A DNA stretch of 64,000 bases from Choricystis sp. odSpoLacu1 (lineage: Eukaryota; Chlorophyta; Trebouxiophyceae). The stretch spans positions 372,001 through 436,000 of the forward strand of contig OY253663.1 of assembly GCA_958009055.1 (NCBI GenBank), written 5' to 3'. Shown one piece after another: positions 43,892-54,189 of the stretch. The notes below the pieces were generated by a model, which did not search any database, was not told the DNA's origin, and saw only the letters and a program-made list of their open reading frames with translations. Numbering within the stretch: position 1 is the stretch's first letter; each line of letters begins with the position of its first letter. A program made the position numbers and the translations under genes.

Positions 43892-45327
43892 ATGCAGGCT
43901 GCCGCCCACGCGGCAGGCCGCGCCGCTCACGCAGCCCGCGGCGTGCGGCCAGTCGCGCCCCTGCCAACCAGGCGACGGCCACCGCTGGTGGCGGGGCGGG
44001 GGAGGGAGGGCAGGGTGAGTTGTGTGGAGTTTGTTAGCGAGGGCGAGACGGCCAGGAAAGAGGCGTGGAGGAAGCGGGAGGCGGGGGAAGGCCGCGCTCT
44101 TCCCCCGATCCTCTCCCCTCGACGCACACCCCACCTCAACCTCCCCACAGCCTGCCGTCGCCGTCCTCGCCACCGACCCCGACGCCCCGCCCACAACGCC
44201 GCCCACCACACCCTCATCCCAACAAGACGCCGTGCGCGCCCTGGCCGAAGTCGAGCGAGAGGAGGACGTGGAAGCGCGCGGCGACACGGTCGCTTTAACC
44301 ATCGCGGGCGCCGCCGCCCTTGGCGCCGCCTTTTGGTACCTGCGCGGCCCCGACGTGGCGGGCCAGTACTTCGCGGGGTACCTGCTGGAGCAGAGCCTGT
44401 CGGTGGACAACCTGTTTGTGTTTGTTCTCGTGTTTCGGTGGGTTATGGGGGGGAGTGTTGAGGGGTGGGGTCGATGACACAACCAGTGGAAGGGATGAGT
44501 TGTGTGCCGGCCTCTTAAAAAACTGATTGTTTTCCCCTCTCCTTCCTCCACCCCTTCTTCCTTTCAGCTACTTCAACGTCTCCTCCGCTGGGCAGGACCG
44601 CGTCTTGGCGTGGGGCATCGCCTCCGCCGCCGTGCTGCGGTTGTTGATGGTGGCGGCCGGTGCCGAACTCATTGCCAACTTCAAGCCCGTCCTCCTCATC
44701 TTTGCCGCCATCCTGGTCTACTCCGCCTTCAAGCTGGCCTTTGTCAGTGATGAGGATGGTGAAGAAGACATGAGCGAGAATGGTGTGGTGCAGTTATGCC
44801 GGTGAGTAGAGTGGTTTTGGTGGGGTGGAGGTTTGACGGGTCATTTTTTGTTTCCATCCTCACTCCCCCTCCCCCTCCCCACACACCCACCCACTCTCAG
44901 CCGCTTCATCACCGTGTCCGACGACTACGACGGCACCCGCTTCTTCACCACGGCGTCAAATGGCGCCCGCATCGCCACCCCCCTCCTCCTCGTGCTCGCG
45001 GTCATCGAACTCTCCGACATCGTCTTCGCCGTCGACTCCGTGCCCGCCGTCTTTGGCGTGTCCCAGGACCCGGCCGTCGTGTGGGGGGCGTCCATGGCGG
45101 CGATTGCGAGTCTGCGGTCGTTGTATGGGTTTGTGGCGACAGCGCTCGGCGATCTAGCCTACCTAGACAAAGCAGTGGCCGTCGTCCTGGGGTGGGTCGG
45201 CGCCAAAATGGTGTACGAGTTTGTGAGTGGGGACGAGATTGCGACCAGTGTGTCGCTGGGCGTGGTGGCGGCTGCGCTGGCGATCGGGGTGGGGGCGAGT
45301 TACGCGTTTCCGCCGAAGAAAGAGTGA
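43892..45327 (+). CDS. Plastid TerC-family membrane protein
   Basis: Exons 43892-44014, 44151-44437, 44568-44801 and 44901-45327 give 356 residues. The N terminus (MQAAAHAAGRAAHAARGVRP) is a transit peptide. TerC hallmarks: YLLEQSLSVDNLFVFVLVF, RYFNVSSAGQDRVLAWGIAS, ILVYSAFKLAFVSDEDGEED, RRFITVSDDYDGTRFFT, ELSDIVFAVDSVPAVFGVSQ, SLRSLYGFVATALGDLAYLD and KAVAVVLGWVGAKMVYEF, with about seven to eight membrane helices. The Arabidopsis homologue is a thylakoid protein needed for membrane protein insertion and thylakoid formation; bacterial members act in metal export. The in-membrane Asp residues (SVDN, AVDS) are conserved. Confidence 0.92.
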
Positions 45328-45583
45328 TTGTTTTTTGTTTCAATTTTGTCCTGGTGTCTGCCGTGAGTGAGAGAGGAGAGTACTTGTGCTCTGCGTGGGC
45401 GTCCCCTGTCAAAAAACAGCAACAACCCGGAAAACGGAATAGAGGAAAAGGAAAACGGAGGGGTCGTCGTCACAACCTTTGTTTTTCGCCGGTCGGGGCG
45501 GAATTCGTGTGCGCGGGCGCCGCCCGCCCCCACACTCTCCCTCTTTCCCCCTCTCCCTGTGACACACACACACACCAGCCACC

Positions 45584-47724
45584 ATGTTCACCTCCATGCA
45601 CGTGTCCAAGACGCTGGCGCGTCGCCCAGACGGCCCCTCGTACGACGCGCACGTGGAGGGCGAGAAGGACGCCCAGAAGAACGTGTCCCGGTGAGTTTGG
45701 GGGATGTGGGCGCTGTCAGCGCGCCGTGTTTTGGTTGGTCGGCCGGCGGGCGGGGGCGGGCCACACGCTGCGTCCCCATTCGCTGCCTCCAATTCCCTCT
45801 CCTCCCTCTCCCTCTCTCCACAGCCGCACCGTCAGCTATCAAACGCCCTACATGAAGGCGTTGCAGGTGAGTGTGTGTGGTGGAAGAAAAAGGAGGCAAG
45901 AACGTGGGCGCACAAACAACCGACCAACCCTCCCCTCGCTCCTTCTCTCAGGGCCGCGCCGAGTGGCCAGACCCGCTCAACCCGCCCGCCCTGGACGCCA
46001 CCGGCCTGGGCGCCCTGGAGGTGAGTTGATTTTCGTGTGCGTGTGTGTGAGAGAGAAGTCTCGCGCGCGCACGCGCGCGATATTGTGATTGTTTTTTTAC
46101 ATCACCTTTCCTCCCTCCCTCCACACACCAGATCCTCCCCCCCTGCGCCTACGCCGCCACCCCCGCCGCCGCGGCCACCACCAAGTTTGTCCACATGTCG
46201 GTCAACAAGGCGCGCTGCTCCGTCAACGCGGCCGCCTGGACGCCGGAGGGGAGGCGGTGCTTGACTGCAACCCAAGGCGGAGAGTTCACGCTGTGGAATG
46301 GAAGCACTTTCACTTTTGAAACCATTCTGCAGGCGCATGAAGCACCGATCAGGTGCCTCAAGTTTTCGCACAATGATGCGTGGTTGATCAGTGGGGATGA
46401 TGCAGGGACGGTTAAATACTGGCGCCCCACATTGGAACTGGTTAAATGTGTGCCCGCCCACCGCGAACCCGTGCGCGACGCCTCCTTCTGTCCGACGGAC
46501 GCCAAATTTGCGACCGCCAGTGACGACTCCACGGTGCGCATCTGGGACTTTGCGCGGTGTGTGACGGAGACGACGTTGGCGGGTCATGGCGGCGACGCGA
46601 AAGCCGTCGACTGGCACCCCCGCCTCGGCGTCCTGGCGTCTGGCGCCAAGGACGCCCTCGTCAAGCTGTGGGATGCCAGGTCTGGAGGGGCGACAGCGAC
46701 TTTGGCGGGACATACAGCTGCCATTACCACGGTCGCATGGAACCCGCACAACGCACACTGGCTGCTGACCGCGGCGCGCGACCAGACCGCCCGCATCGTA
46801 GATGTGCGCACCATGGCCGACATTGCTGTGCTGAAGGGGCATGGCCGGGACGTCACAGCGACGGCTTGGCACCCGTGGTGTGAAGGCGGCGTGGCGACGG
46901 GAGGGTACGACGGCACTTTGCATTTTTGGAACGTGCCCGACGGGGGGGCCGCCCCCATCGCCTCTGTGGTGGGAGCCCACGAGGCCGCCGTGTGGGCGCT
47001 CGCCTTCCACCCAGCAGGTCACGTGCTCGTGTCGGCGGGCGCGGACCACTGCAGCAAGTACTGGGCGCGCCCGCGCCCGGGCGACCCCTGGTTAGGCACC
47101 GCCCAAAGGGATGCTGAAGCCGCCGCCGGGGCGCGTGGGGAGGGAGGGGCTGCACCCCGGGGAGCCATCGCCACCCCCGCCCTGGGCGGGGGGGCGGACC
47201 TGAGTGGGGACGTGTTGTTTGGCGGCGCGCTGCCCGGGCTGGGCGGCCGTGGCGGCGGCGGCGGCGGCGGCGGTGGTGCACCGCGCGACCCGCGCGCAGG
47301 CCCCCCGCCCCCGCCCGACGTGAGGCCTCTGGGGCGGGGGCCGCCCCCCCCCCACTTCCCGATGCGCGGGGAGCCGGGGGCGCCGCCCCGGGTGGGGGGC
47401 GGCTGGGACGGCGGCGGGTGCGGCGGCGGCCGGTTTGGCGGGCGCGGGCGTGGGCGCGGCCGCGGCTTCCACGCTGGCGGCCGTGGGTTTCATGATGATG
47501 GTGGTGGGGGTGGTGGCTACCACCAGGGCGGCGGTCGCGGGGGTGGCTACCACCAGGGCGGCGGCGGCTACCAACACCACCACCAACCGCTGCCGCCGCC
47601 GCCGCCGACAGGGCTGCCGCCGCCCGACGGCCTGCCCCCCGGCCTCGGTGGCGGGCTGCCCCCCGGCCTGGGGGGCGCCCTGCCGCCCGGGCTGGGGGGG
47701 CCGCCACCCCCGCCGCCGCAGTGA
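45584..47724 (+). CDS. FY: Polyadenylation factor FY/WDR33 (Pfs2) WD40 protein
   Basis: CPSF subunit that recognises the poly(A) signal in pre-mRNA. Exons 45584-45690, 45824-45866, 45952-46020 and 46132-47724 give 603 residues. Before the propeller: RRTVSYQTPYMKALQGR and KFVHMSVNKARCSVN as in WDR33/Pfs2. Seven WD40 repeats follow: AWTPEGRRCLTATQGGEFTLW, FSHNDAWLISGDDAGTVKYW, FCPTDAKFATASDDSTVRIW, HPRLGVLASGAKDALVKLWD, NPHNAHWLLTAARDQTARI, HPWCEGGVATGGYDGTLHFW, HPAGHVLVSAGADHCSKYWA. The tail is Gly/Arg-rich ([13 protein letters not shown]), then GYHQGGG repeats and repeats of LPPGLGG ending in Pro. A C10 run at 47344-47353 keeps the frame. Confidence 0.94.
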
Positions 47725-47824
47725 GAAGAGAGAGAGTGTGTGTGTGTGTCTGTGTGCGTATGTCGGCGCAGCTGTGTTTAAAAATTCGGTCACAAAGAAA
47801 TGTCCCTCTTTCCACCTCCTGCTC

Positions 47825-48424
47825 TCACTCCACCTCGGGCACGTGCACGTTGCGCAGCAGGCGGAAGGCGGGCCCATACTGCAGCCCCGCGTCGGCCAGC
47901 TGCTGGTACAGCTGGACGGTGTCGCTGTGTGTGTGGGAAAGAGAGAAAGGAAGAGGGGTTGGTTGCTGTGTGTGTGTGCGATCACGCGGGCGTCCCCTCT
48001 CTCTCCCACCACCACACTCCCTCACCGCGGCACCGGCGCCGACGCGCGCTGGGCGTCGATGGTGCGCTCCGACATGGTGCGGGCCGCATGCTCGGCGCGG
48101 CGCGTTTCTTCCTGTTGAGAGAGGAGGGGGGGGGGGGGAGGAGAGAAAGGGGGGGGGGTGAAACATAACTGCCGCCATTGTTGGGGTGCGCCACCACGCT
48201 CCCCCCTCCCACCACACACACAACACACACGCTCTCCATACCACGTGCACCGCTTTCAGCAGTTCCTGGATGGCGCCATCGTCCCCGCTCTCCAGCACGG
48301 CGCGCGTGTCGGGGTCGTCCGCCAGGTCGCGAGAGATGCGCGGGTCGGCCAGGGCGGCGGCGCGGAAGGCGGCCGGGTCGAGGGCGGTGCCGTCGGGGCG
48401 GAGGGCCAGGGGGTCGGTGGACAT
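47825..48424 (-). CDS. Small protein with an STI1-like DP motif, unknown
   Basis: Exons 48424-48242, 48111-48026 and 47924-47825 join in phase to 122 residues. The first exon reads DPAAFRAAALADPRISRDLA then DDPDTRAVLESGDDGAIQEL, which resembles the Asp-Pro-rich helical modules of STI1/HOP-type co-chaperones. The middle is a charged helix (EETRRAEHAARTMSERTIDA). The end (LYQQLADAGLQYGPAFRLL) fortuitously resembles a polyketide dehydratase segment. No membrane segment or signal. Introns are of the normal local type, which supports reality of the gene; function is unknown. It is convergent with FY/WDR33, 100 bases between the stops. Confidence 0.5.
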   Translation of the reverse strand: MSTDPLALRPDGTALDPAAFRAAALADPRISRDLADDPDTRAVLESGDDGAIQELLKAVHVVWRACVLCVWWEGGAWWRTPTMAAVMFHPPPFLSSPPPPPLSTGRNAPRRACGPHHVGAHHRRPARVGAGAAVRECGGGRERGRPRDRTHTQQPTPLPFSLSHTHSDTVQLYQQLADAGLQYGPAFRLLRNVHVPEVE

Positions 48425-48691
48425 TGGGGTGGGGAGGGTGGAGGAGGGCGGGGTGGCAAAAGGGAGAGTGCGGAGAAAGTGCCTGCCCGCGGTGTTTTGC
48501 GGAGAGCAAAATCAAAATCAAAGGTTTCATGCTTAAACACACACCACACGCACACACGCCCGCACGCACACCCTTTTGCTGTTGTCTGACGTTCATAAAA
48601 AACGCACTAGCCCCCCCCCCGCCCCCCCCTCCAGCACTAGGGGAAGAATGGTTGGAAAAAAGGAAAAAAAAAGCCTGACCTCTGTTTCTCT

Positions 48692-51600
48692 TCACTCGTC
48701 CGGCCGACGCCGCTTGGCGGGCGACGCCTCCGGCTCGTCGGGGCGAGGGTGGTCGCCCTCGGTGGCAGCGGGTGGCGGTGGGACGGTGGGTGCCGGCTCG
48801 GGCGCGAGGGTGGCAGCGGGCGTCGCGTCGGGCGCGGCAGCGGGCGCGGGCGCCGCCTCCAGCGCGCCAGTGGGCGCCGGCACGGGCGCGACAGTGGGCG
48901 CCAGCCCGGCCACAGGCACCGCCGCAAACACGGCAGCGGGGGCGGGCTCGAACACGGCAGCGGGCGCCGGCGCGAGCGGGGCGCCCCCTCCTCCCGCGCC
49001 GCCCCCGTGCGCACCGCGCGCGGTGCCCCCGTCGTCCTCGTCATCATAGTCCACCAGTGTGGGAGTCACAACCACTGCAGCCGCCGCCGCCTCCTCCACG
49101 TCGCCATTGGCGGGCGGCACCGGGCGCAGGGGGGGGGGGCGACCGCACCAGGCCGAGGCCGCTGCCGCTCAGTGGCGGGGACACCGCGCGCGGCGGCGAC
49201 CCGGCCACCCCCCCATGCCCGCTCGGCGGCGGGGACGCGCCCATCATCAGGCGTAGCGGGGGAGGCGGGGACACGCCCCCAATGCCTCTCAGGCCGACAG
49301 GGGGTGGTGGCGACGCGGAGCGTGGGGGCGGGCGCCACGTGGGAGCGCCGGTGGCAGCGGCCAGCGCGGCCACCGCGGCCGCGTCGCACCCATCGTCCTC
49401 GTCGTCGTCGCCGCCCTCCGCAAAGTAGGATTCTTCGTCTCTGTCCAGGCCGCGCAGGTGGGCGGGTTGGCGGGGGCCGATGGCGGCGGTGGCGGGGTCG
49501 TCGCCATCTCCCGCGCCCGCGTTGCGCCCTGCGGCCGCGCGCTCCTCATTCTGGGCGTGCCGCAGCCGCAGCCCCGCCACCGTGTCGGGCGCGTCCAGGG
49601 CATTTAGTTCGGACGCACAGGACGTGACCAAGTGAGCCACCAGGGGGGCCATGTTGTCGCGGCGCACACACTCCAAGAGGTCGAGCAACGCAGCGTCATA
49701 CAGGTTGCGCCGCCCACCCCGCACACGCCCACCCGTCAACAGGGGGCGCACCAGGTCATGCTGCACAAAGTGCTTGACGTAGAAATCGTCGCGCGACCCG
49801 ATGCAGGCGCGCGCGTAGCGCACGGCGGCCGCGCGCAGCCATGCTTCGCGCCTCGAGAGGAGGGCCAACACTTTGCGCGGGGCCAGGGCCTTCATGGCGA
49901 AGAATTTGGCGACGTAGGAGTGGGTGGATGCACAGAAGCAGAGCAGTTCGGCGGCGGCGGCCAGGGCGGAGGGAGGGGCGGGGGGCGGCGCGCCGGCGCG
50001 CGGCGGCGACGCGCACGTGCCCAGGGCGTGCAGCAGGGTGGCTGCATGGCCGCGCGCGTAGAAGGCGTCCAGGAAGGGGGCCCTCTCCACGGGCTGGACC
50101 ATGGTCTCGGGGTCGAGGAGGGCGCGCAACAGTTCGGTGGCGGCGTCGGCGAGGGCGGAGGAGGCGGGGGGGGGGAGGTGCCGCGGCGGGGGGCGGCACC
50201 CGCGGCCGCCGTGTCCCCCGGGTCCCGCCCCAGCGCGGCGTGCACGATGGCGTCCAGCACGGGCGCGTTGGCGTCGGCCAGCAGGTAGTCGCGCAGGGGG
50301 GCGGGATCATGGGCAGCTGCTGAAAGGAGGACGTCGGCCGCGCGCGCGCGCGCAGCGTGGCGGGCGAGGCGGAGGGGTGGGGTGGGGCGGCGGTGGAGAT
50401 GGCGGCGCCGTTGTTTGCGTCGGGTGAGGGTGCATGACCGACGGCGCCGTTGCCTGCGTCGGCGGTGGTGGCGCCGTTGTCCGCGGCAGCCGGGGCCGCA
50501 GCGGCCGCGGTCGCCCCGTTGCCGCCGCCGTCGTTGGTCGCACGCTCCCCACTCCCTCCTCCTCCACCCCCACCCGCCGTCAGCGCGGCCGCCATGACGT
50601 CAAACAGGCCCAACGCCACCATGCGGGCTAGCAGGGCGCCGCGGGCGCCGATCTGGAGGTGGCGCGCGGTGTCCACCATTTCTTGCACCAGGGCGACGCC
50701 GTCCGCCCAGGCAGGCGACGCAGGAGGGGCGGCTTTCAGCGCCGCAAACAGGGACGGCAAAAAGGCGGCATCAGACTGCAGGGCCACCAACACTTCCACC
50801 GCGTTGAAGATGGCGAGCGAGGACAGCGTCGCGTGTGCCCCATCATCCAGCGACCGTGCCAACGCCACGTCTTTGACGTAGGTGGCTCTGTAGGAGGCGC
50901 GCGCCTTGGCGCGCAGCGCGTCGGAGGGCAGGGGGACGACCTCCTTGAGGGAGGCGGCGGCCTCGACGAACGCGCGGTGGCGCGGCGCGTCGCAGGGCGG
51001 GACGCCGGGCTCGTGCTCGAGCGCGCCCAGCACCCAGGGCGCGTGGTCGTCGGTGAGCAGCTCCTCCAGCAACGACGCATCGTTGAGGAGCACCGCCCCC
51101 CGCACCACGCGGAAGAGGGCGGTGAGGGAGTCGGCGTCCTCGAGGTCTTCCGCCGTGCGGAACACCTCCCCGATACGGGTCAGATACCCGGGCGCCAGCA
51201 GGCCCGCCGCCAGCCGGTCCCTGTCGAACGGACTCGCCTCCGTCAACAGGTCGGCCAGGGTGGGCAGGGTGGCCAGGTCGGGGGGGGGCAGGTCGACGAC
51301 GGGGGGGGCGGGCGAGGCCGGGGGCGGCGTGCGGGGCGCCACCGCCACCGCCCGCGTCGGCTTGGAGGCGCACGATCTGGTCCCACACGTGGCCGCAGCC
51401 GTCGGCGTCCTGGAAGGAGAGGGCGATGTCGGTGGCGAGGGCGGTGTCGGGCCACGTGATGATGGTGTCGTCTGGTGGGGGTGGGTGGGGTGGGGGGTGG
51501 GTGAAGGGGGTGAGCGTTTTGCTCTCTTGGGACCCACACACACTCGGACCCTCTCTCTTGTCCCTCCCCACTCCAACCCCCTCTCTCGTCCCTCCCCACT

Positions 51601-52376
51601 CCAACCCCCTCTCTCGTCCCTCCCCACTCCAACCCCCTCTCTCGTCCCTCCCCACTCCAACCCCCTCTCTCGTCCCTCCCCACTCCAACCCCCTCTCTCG
51701 TCCCTCCCCACTCCAACCCCCTCTCTCGTCCCTCCCCACTCCAACCCCCTCTCTCGTCCCTCCCACACAGCCCTCTCACCTCCTTGTCGCCGGTAGATGG
51801 CGTCCGGGCACAGCCGGTGGATGAGGAGGGTGCGGGTGTCCTCCTCCGAGATGACGACGAGGCCGGCCGAGTTGGATTGCTGTCCAGGAGAGGGGGGGAG
51901 GGTTTGTTGTGTTGGACACACACACACACACACACACAGCCTCGGACACACAGCTGGAACTGCTGGCCCACAGCCACGCGCGCGGCAAGGCGGGAGGAGA
52001 GGGGGCGCCGGAGGCAGGAACGAGGCACACAAGGGGAGCGTCGCCCGCGCCGCGCAGAGCGTGCAGGAGGGGGGCGCGTCCCCGCCGTTTCTGTGTGTGC
52101 CCGCCTCCCCCGCTCCCCGCCGGCCCTCCCCGTTCCACCCGCCCCCCCGCCCACCCCAGTGCCTGGCATCAGGCGCCATGAGGGGGCCGGGCGTCCCCCA
52201 GGACAGCGGGCGCGAGCCAGCAGGGCGCGTGGCCGCGGGCGCGTCGGCCCCCCCACACCCTCTCCCCCTATTCCCCACCCCACACACACCTCCAGAAACT
52301 CGACGCTCACGCTGCCCGTGCCCTTGTCATCCCACAGGCCCTCGCCGTTGAGGCGGTAGACCTTGACGCGCTGCAT
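48692..52376 (-). CDS. PP4R3: Protein phosphatase 4 regulatory subunit 3 (SMEK/PSY2), frame broken four times
   Basis: Targeting subunit of PP4 in DNA-damage and meiosis control. Exons 52376-52290, 51879-51780 and from 51471. N-terminal EVH1/RanBD-like domain: RVKVYRLNGEGLWDDKGTGS, TRTLLIHRLCPDAIYRRQGD, TIITWPDTALATDIALSFQ. SMK1 domain: VVDLPPPDLATLPTLADLLT, LEDADSLTALFRVVRGAVLL, HRAFVEAAASLKEVVPL, SSLAIFNAVEVLVAL. Armadillo-like part: DVLLSAAAHDPAPLRDYLLA, LRALLDPETMVQPVERAPF, HSYVAKFFAMKALAPRKV. Tail LVDYDDEDDGG as in SMEK. Frame changes are needed near 51301-51308 (G8), 50338-50352 (CG repeat), 50166-50175 (G10) and 49129-49139 (G11). Their net effect is a multiple of three across the gene, so indel errors are likely. 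Intron 2 contains a 28-bp minisatellite. Confidence 0.82.
51551..51764 (-). repeat. 28-bp minisatellite inside PP4R3 intron 2
   Basis: Six perfect 28-base units (51581-51748) flanked by a 30-base variant on one side and a partial unit on the other. On the transcribed (minus) strand each unit has two GGGG blocks and a GGG block plus GAGAGAG, beginning just inside the donor at 51779. Because 28 is not divisible by three, all frames stay open across it. Confidence 0.97.
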
Positions 52377-52718
52377 GTGGGGGGGGGGGGGGGCAACGCG
52401 ACGCAGCCCGCGCCCCTCCGCGTGCAGGGGGGCGCGGTGCGTGTCACAGGGGGGAGGCGAGGGGAGACGAGCGCTTCCCGCGCGCGGGGGCCGAGGCTCA
52501 GGCTCGCATGTGAGAGAGGGAGTTGAAACAGGAAAACGAAAGTGCAAAGCGTCGAGCGCCGTTCTTTCGGTCTCACACCTCGCTCGACGCATCCGTCTGT
52601 CTCTGCCGCACACTCCCCTCCCCACGCTCGTGCGCGCGTGCGTATGTCACACGCACACACACATAGCTCACGCAAGCCCACTTGTTGCTGCGCCCGGGCG
52701 TGCTTCCCACCCACCCAC
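52377..52718. other. Divergent promoter region, PP4R3 and FHA gene
   Basis: About 340 bases between two divergent ATGs. Contains a G12-13 run next to the PP4R3 start (about 52380-52393), mixed sequence with a slightly lower GC centre, and an AC-rich stretch near 52650. No TATA box or other gene recognised. Confidence 0.5.
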
Positions 52719-53423
52719 ATGCCGCCGCCGCCCTGCCGCCACCGCAGCCGCAGCCCGCCACGCGGGCGGTCGCGGCGGGAGGAGGAGGAGGAAGGCGACC
52801 GCCGCGCACGCGACCACAGGCAGCGGGACCATGGACCCGGCGACGGGGACGGCGGTCGTCGCCGCGGCCGCGTCGCCGACAGCCGCCGCGGCGGCCACTC
52901 TGCGTCGCCCCCACCCCCGCCGCCTCCACCACCCGACCCCGAATTTGGCCTCTCGGGTGCCCTGTCAGCCGACGCCAACGAGCGCGCCGGCGTCCCCCTG
53001 CTGCACGCGCCCCCGCCCGACGCGACGCGCCCGCCGTCCGGGTGGCGCCTGTACACGTTCAAGGGGGAGACACCGGTGGGGGACCCGTTGAGTTTAGCTG
53101 CGACTGCCGCGTGCCGAGGGTGTGAGGGGCTGCTGTTTGGGCGGGACAGGAGGGTGGCTGATGTGCCGACCGACCACGCCTCCTGCTCCAAACAGCATGC
53201 CGTGCTGCTCTTCCGCCGCACACTGACGCCAGCAGACGAGGACGGCACCCCCCGCGTCCGCCCCTACGTCATCGACCTGGGGTCGGCGAATGGCACCAAG
53301 CTGAATGGGAGGGTGGTCGATCCACAGCGCTATGTGGAATTGAGGCCCAAAGACGTGCTGGCGTTTGGCTCCAGCTCGCGCGAGTATGTGCTGGTGCACG
53401 AGGGTGGAGAGGGGAAGGCGTGA
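52719..53423 (+). CDS. DDL: FHA-domain protein of the SNIP1/DAWDLE/Pml1 type
   Basis: RNA-processing factor; plant DDL binds DCL1 in microRNA biogenesis and yeast Pml1 is in the RES complex retaining unspliced pre-mRNA. Intronless, 234 residues. The N terminus is Arg/Ser- and Glu-rich (MPPPPCRHRSRSPPRGRSRR), then poly-Pro. The FHA domain (about 115-230) has the family sequence GWRLYTFKGETPVGDPLSL, LLFGRDRRVADVPTDHASCS, KQHAVLLFR, YVIDLGSANGTKLNG and YVELRPKDVLAFGSSSREYV, including the phosphothreonine-binding Arg (GRDRR), Ser (SCSKQH) and Asn (SANGT). It starts 342 bases from PP4R3. The chosen ATG is the first after in-frame non-coding leader. Confidence 0.9.
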   Translation: MPPPPCRHRSRSPPRGRSRREEEEEGDRRARDHRQRDHGPGDGDGGRRRGRVADSRRGGHSASPPPPPPPPPDPEFGLSGALSADANERAGVPLLHAPPPDATRPPSGWRLYTFKGETPVGDPLSLAATAACRGCEGLLFGRDRRVADVPTDHASCSKQHAVLLFRRTLTPADEDGTPRVRPYVIDLGSANGTKLNGRVVDPQRYVELRPKDVLAFGSSSREYVLVHEGGEGKA

Positions 53424-53573
53424 TTTGGGAGGTGTGTGTGTGGGGGGGGGGGGGGGCGGGGAGGCAGAGGTGGAAAGAAAAAAAAACAGAAGATCTTTTA
53501 GTTTTGCACACCACACACACGCTCTCCATTCTTCTCTCTCTCTCTCTCCCTAAAGCCACACAAAGCGCCCATG

Positions 53574-53921
53574 TCACTGCTGCAGCGCCGCGGGCTGTTG
53601 CTGTTGTGCCTGGGCCAGCGCCCCCGCCAGCGCCTGGCCAAAGGCGTCGTCCACGGTGTCGTCGTCCCAGTCGGCCTCCCACAGGGACGGGTCGGGGGGG
53701 GCTTCCGCGCCGGCGTCCCAGTCTGTGTGGTGTGGTGTGTGGGTGGAAGGGAGGGAGAGGGAGGGTTGGCAATGAAAAAACGAAAACGAAAAACGAAAAC
53801 GGTGGCGCGGAAACAAAAGCCCAGACACTCTTCCCTTTCCACACGCACCTTCGTCCTCAAACTCTTCAAACTCGTCTTCGTCCACCGGCACCACGGGCGG
53901 GGGCGGCTGGGGGGCGGCCAT
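53574..53921 (-). CDS. DSS1: DSS1/SEM1 proteasome-lid and TREX-2 subunit
   Basis: Small acidic protein of the 26S proteasome lid that also works with BRCA2 and TREX-2. Exons 53921-53849 and 53722-53574 give 73 residues. The two acidic-aromatic blocks are clear: VPVDEDEFEEFEDEDWDAG across the intron, and SLWEADWDDDTVDDAFGQAL, followed by a short helix (AGALAQAQQQQPAALQQ). Length matches the family (about 70-89). The intron splits between the two blocks. Confidence 0.92.
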   Translation of the reverse strand: MAAPQPPPPVVPVDEDEFEEFEDEGACGKGRVSGLLFPRHRFRFSFSFFHCQPSLSLPSTHTPHHTDWDAGAEAPPDPSLWEADWDDDTVDDAFGQALAGALAQAQQQQPAALQQ

Positions 53922-54189
53922 GATGGTGTGGGGTGGTGCGTGTGGTGCGAAGAAAGCGGGTGCGCGCGCGCGCGCGCGTGTGTGCCTGCTGGCTGCGCCT
54001 GCCTGTGTGTGTGTGTATGTGGGGGCACAGGGGGCGGGGAGCGTGCGTCGTGCGCCCGAGTGCCCTGACGCGCAACGACAAAGAAATCGCGAGGAGAGGG
54101 AAATCGAGGCGCTCGCATTCTCACTCGCAAAAAACGTTTGTTCCCTCCCCACCTTTGCTTCCCCCCTTTTTCACCGCGCCCCAGCCCCA

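Noticed and set aside
47825..47924. Polyketide synthase dehydratase fragment (YGPAF)
   Set aside because: Only a five to ten residue match in a 33-residue exon of a small protein, with no other PKS sequence nearby.
51551..51764. CRISPR array-like direct repeats
   Set aside because: Units are head to tail without spacers, inside an intron of a eukaryotic gene; a minisatellite.
48692..52376. PP4R3 as a pseudogene
   Set aside because: Frame breaks fall on homopolymer or dinucleotide runs, conserved blocks between them are undamaged and the net length change is a multiple of three, so assembly error is preferred.
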